Shown here: positions 23,709 through 24,076 of the stretch, in pieces | Numbering within the stretch: the first letter of the stretch is position 1 | Layout: each line of letters starts with the position of its first letter | Source: a virus | Virus record (IMG/VR): IMGVR_UViG_3300028835_000432 | Location: 1-24,076 of that record | DNA length: 24,076 nucleotides | Strand: one strand, 5' to 3' | Position numbers and translations under genes: made by a program | The notes under the pieces: model-generated | What the model was told of the DNA's origin: nothing | The model's input: the letters and a program-made list of their open reading frames with translations, nothing else | Databases searched by the model: none

Positions 23709-24076
23709 CTAGAACGCACCATACACACAGCCACCCAGGATCTGTGACACCAGGCCGCCCTCCTGCTGGAGTGCCCGTCCGCTGTTCTCGGTCCACACCC
23801 GGTTGATAACGTCGGTCATACGGGTAGCTTGGTCCCGCTGTTCCTGGCTGGAGTTGCGGCCCCACGGTTCCACAATGGCGGTCACCAAGGGGTCGCTACC
23901 ATCCTGGACCTCACCAAACAGGAAGCCAGCGTGCAAGATACACGGCATGTTGAACGGATTGAGCTTCAGCGGGTATCTCAACGATGCATCTGTCGCCGAC
24001 ACAGAGTCATCCAGCCAGAGACCGTCGAAGTGCCGCCAGTAGCGCCAGTACTTGAGACGCTGCTCACTCCACAACG
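23709..24076 (-). pseudogene. Portal protein, N-terminal part (cut by window edge, ends at frameshift)
   Basis: The frame is open to the window edge, so the real start is outside. It begins KYWRYWRHFDGLWLDD and contains SLRYPLKLNPFNMPCILHAGFLFGEV, then a long helix (QEQRDQATRMTDVINRVW) and ends GGLVSQILGGCVYGAF before TAG. The GG-x-VYGAF strand is the point at which portals usually continue into the wing; here the continuation is found in the -1 frame. The length and spacing of both parts fit one gene. A terminase gene is expected further to the right. Confidence 0.7.

Noticed and set aside
23690-23740. Programmed frameshift in the portal gene
   Set aside because: No slippery heptamer at the junction, and portals are not known to use frameshifting; an assembly error is simpler.

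Overview
This window looks like the structural (late) region of a tailed double-stranded DNA phage, or of a prophage, with a GC-rich genome. Every gene I can support lies on the minus strand, so the biological order runs from the right edge to the left edge. Genes are packed with gaps of 0-100 bases, 4-base ATGA overlaps and purine-rich ribosome binding sites, as expected for one long late transcript. The single, late tape measure gene and the tail-chaperone frameshift point to a long flexible non-contractile tail (siphovirus type). The host cannot be named from the sequence; a high-GC bacterium is likely. No integrase, terminase, repressor, tRNA or CRISPR is present.

Head module (24076 to about 19130): a portal protein cut by the window edge and broken by a frameshift near 23710, a Pro-rich coiled-coil scaffold protein, a major capsid protein that resembles the N4-gp56 family, a head-tail adaptor-like protein and a neck or tail-terminator candidate. 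Tail module (19135 to 8130): a GT4-type glycosyltransferase inserted just before the major tail protein, the major tail (tube) protein, a strong hairpin, and a pair of overlapping tail assembly chaperone frames joined by a clear -1 slippery site (CCCTTTT next to TAG). Then comes a 1569-residue protein, a 938-residue tape measure candidate and a small distal tail candidate. Adhesion module (8106 to 299): a 1070-residue protein with a LamG-like domain and Asp-box motifs, a 399-residue LamG-like hub candidate, and a 1131-residue spike with an OB-like start, an FN3-like domain, tail-fibre repeats and pectate-lyase-like beta-helices. At the left edge begins a further gene, possibly a glycan hydrolase.

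The most interesting object is the 1569-residue protein between the chaperones and the tape measure. It carries what looks like both double-psi beta-barrel signatures of cellular-type (two-barrel) RNA polymerases on one chain: AGKHELKAG followed by a VDVVLPP block, similar to the beta-subunit AGRHGNKG...VDIVLNP region, and some 480 residues later a YPIVDPGQ block followed by DLDVDEM, similar to the beta-prime DFDGD catalytic motif. If correct, this is a single-chain RNA polymerase relative (YonO/crAss-like class) encoded inside a tail gene block, which would suggest a polymerase packaged with the tail and injected into the host. The match is by eye and departs from consensus at two places (no Gly in DxDGD; first barrel lysine absent), so structure prediction and profile searches are decisive.
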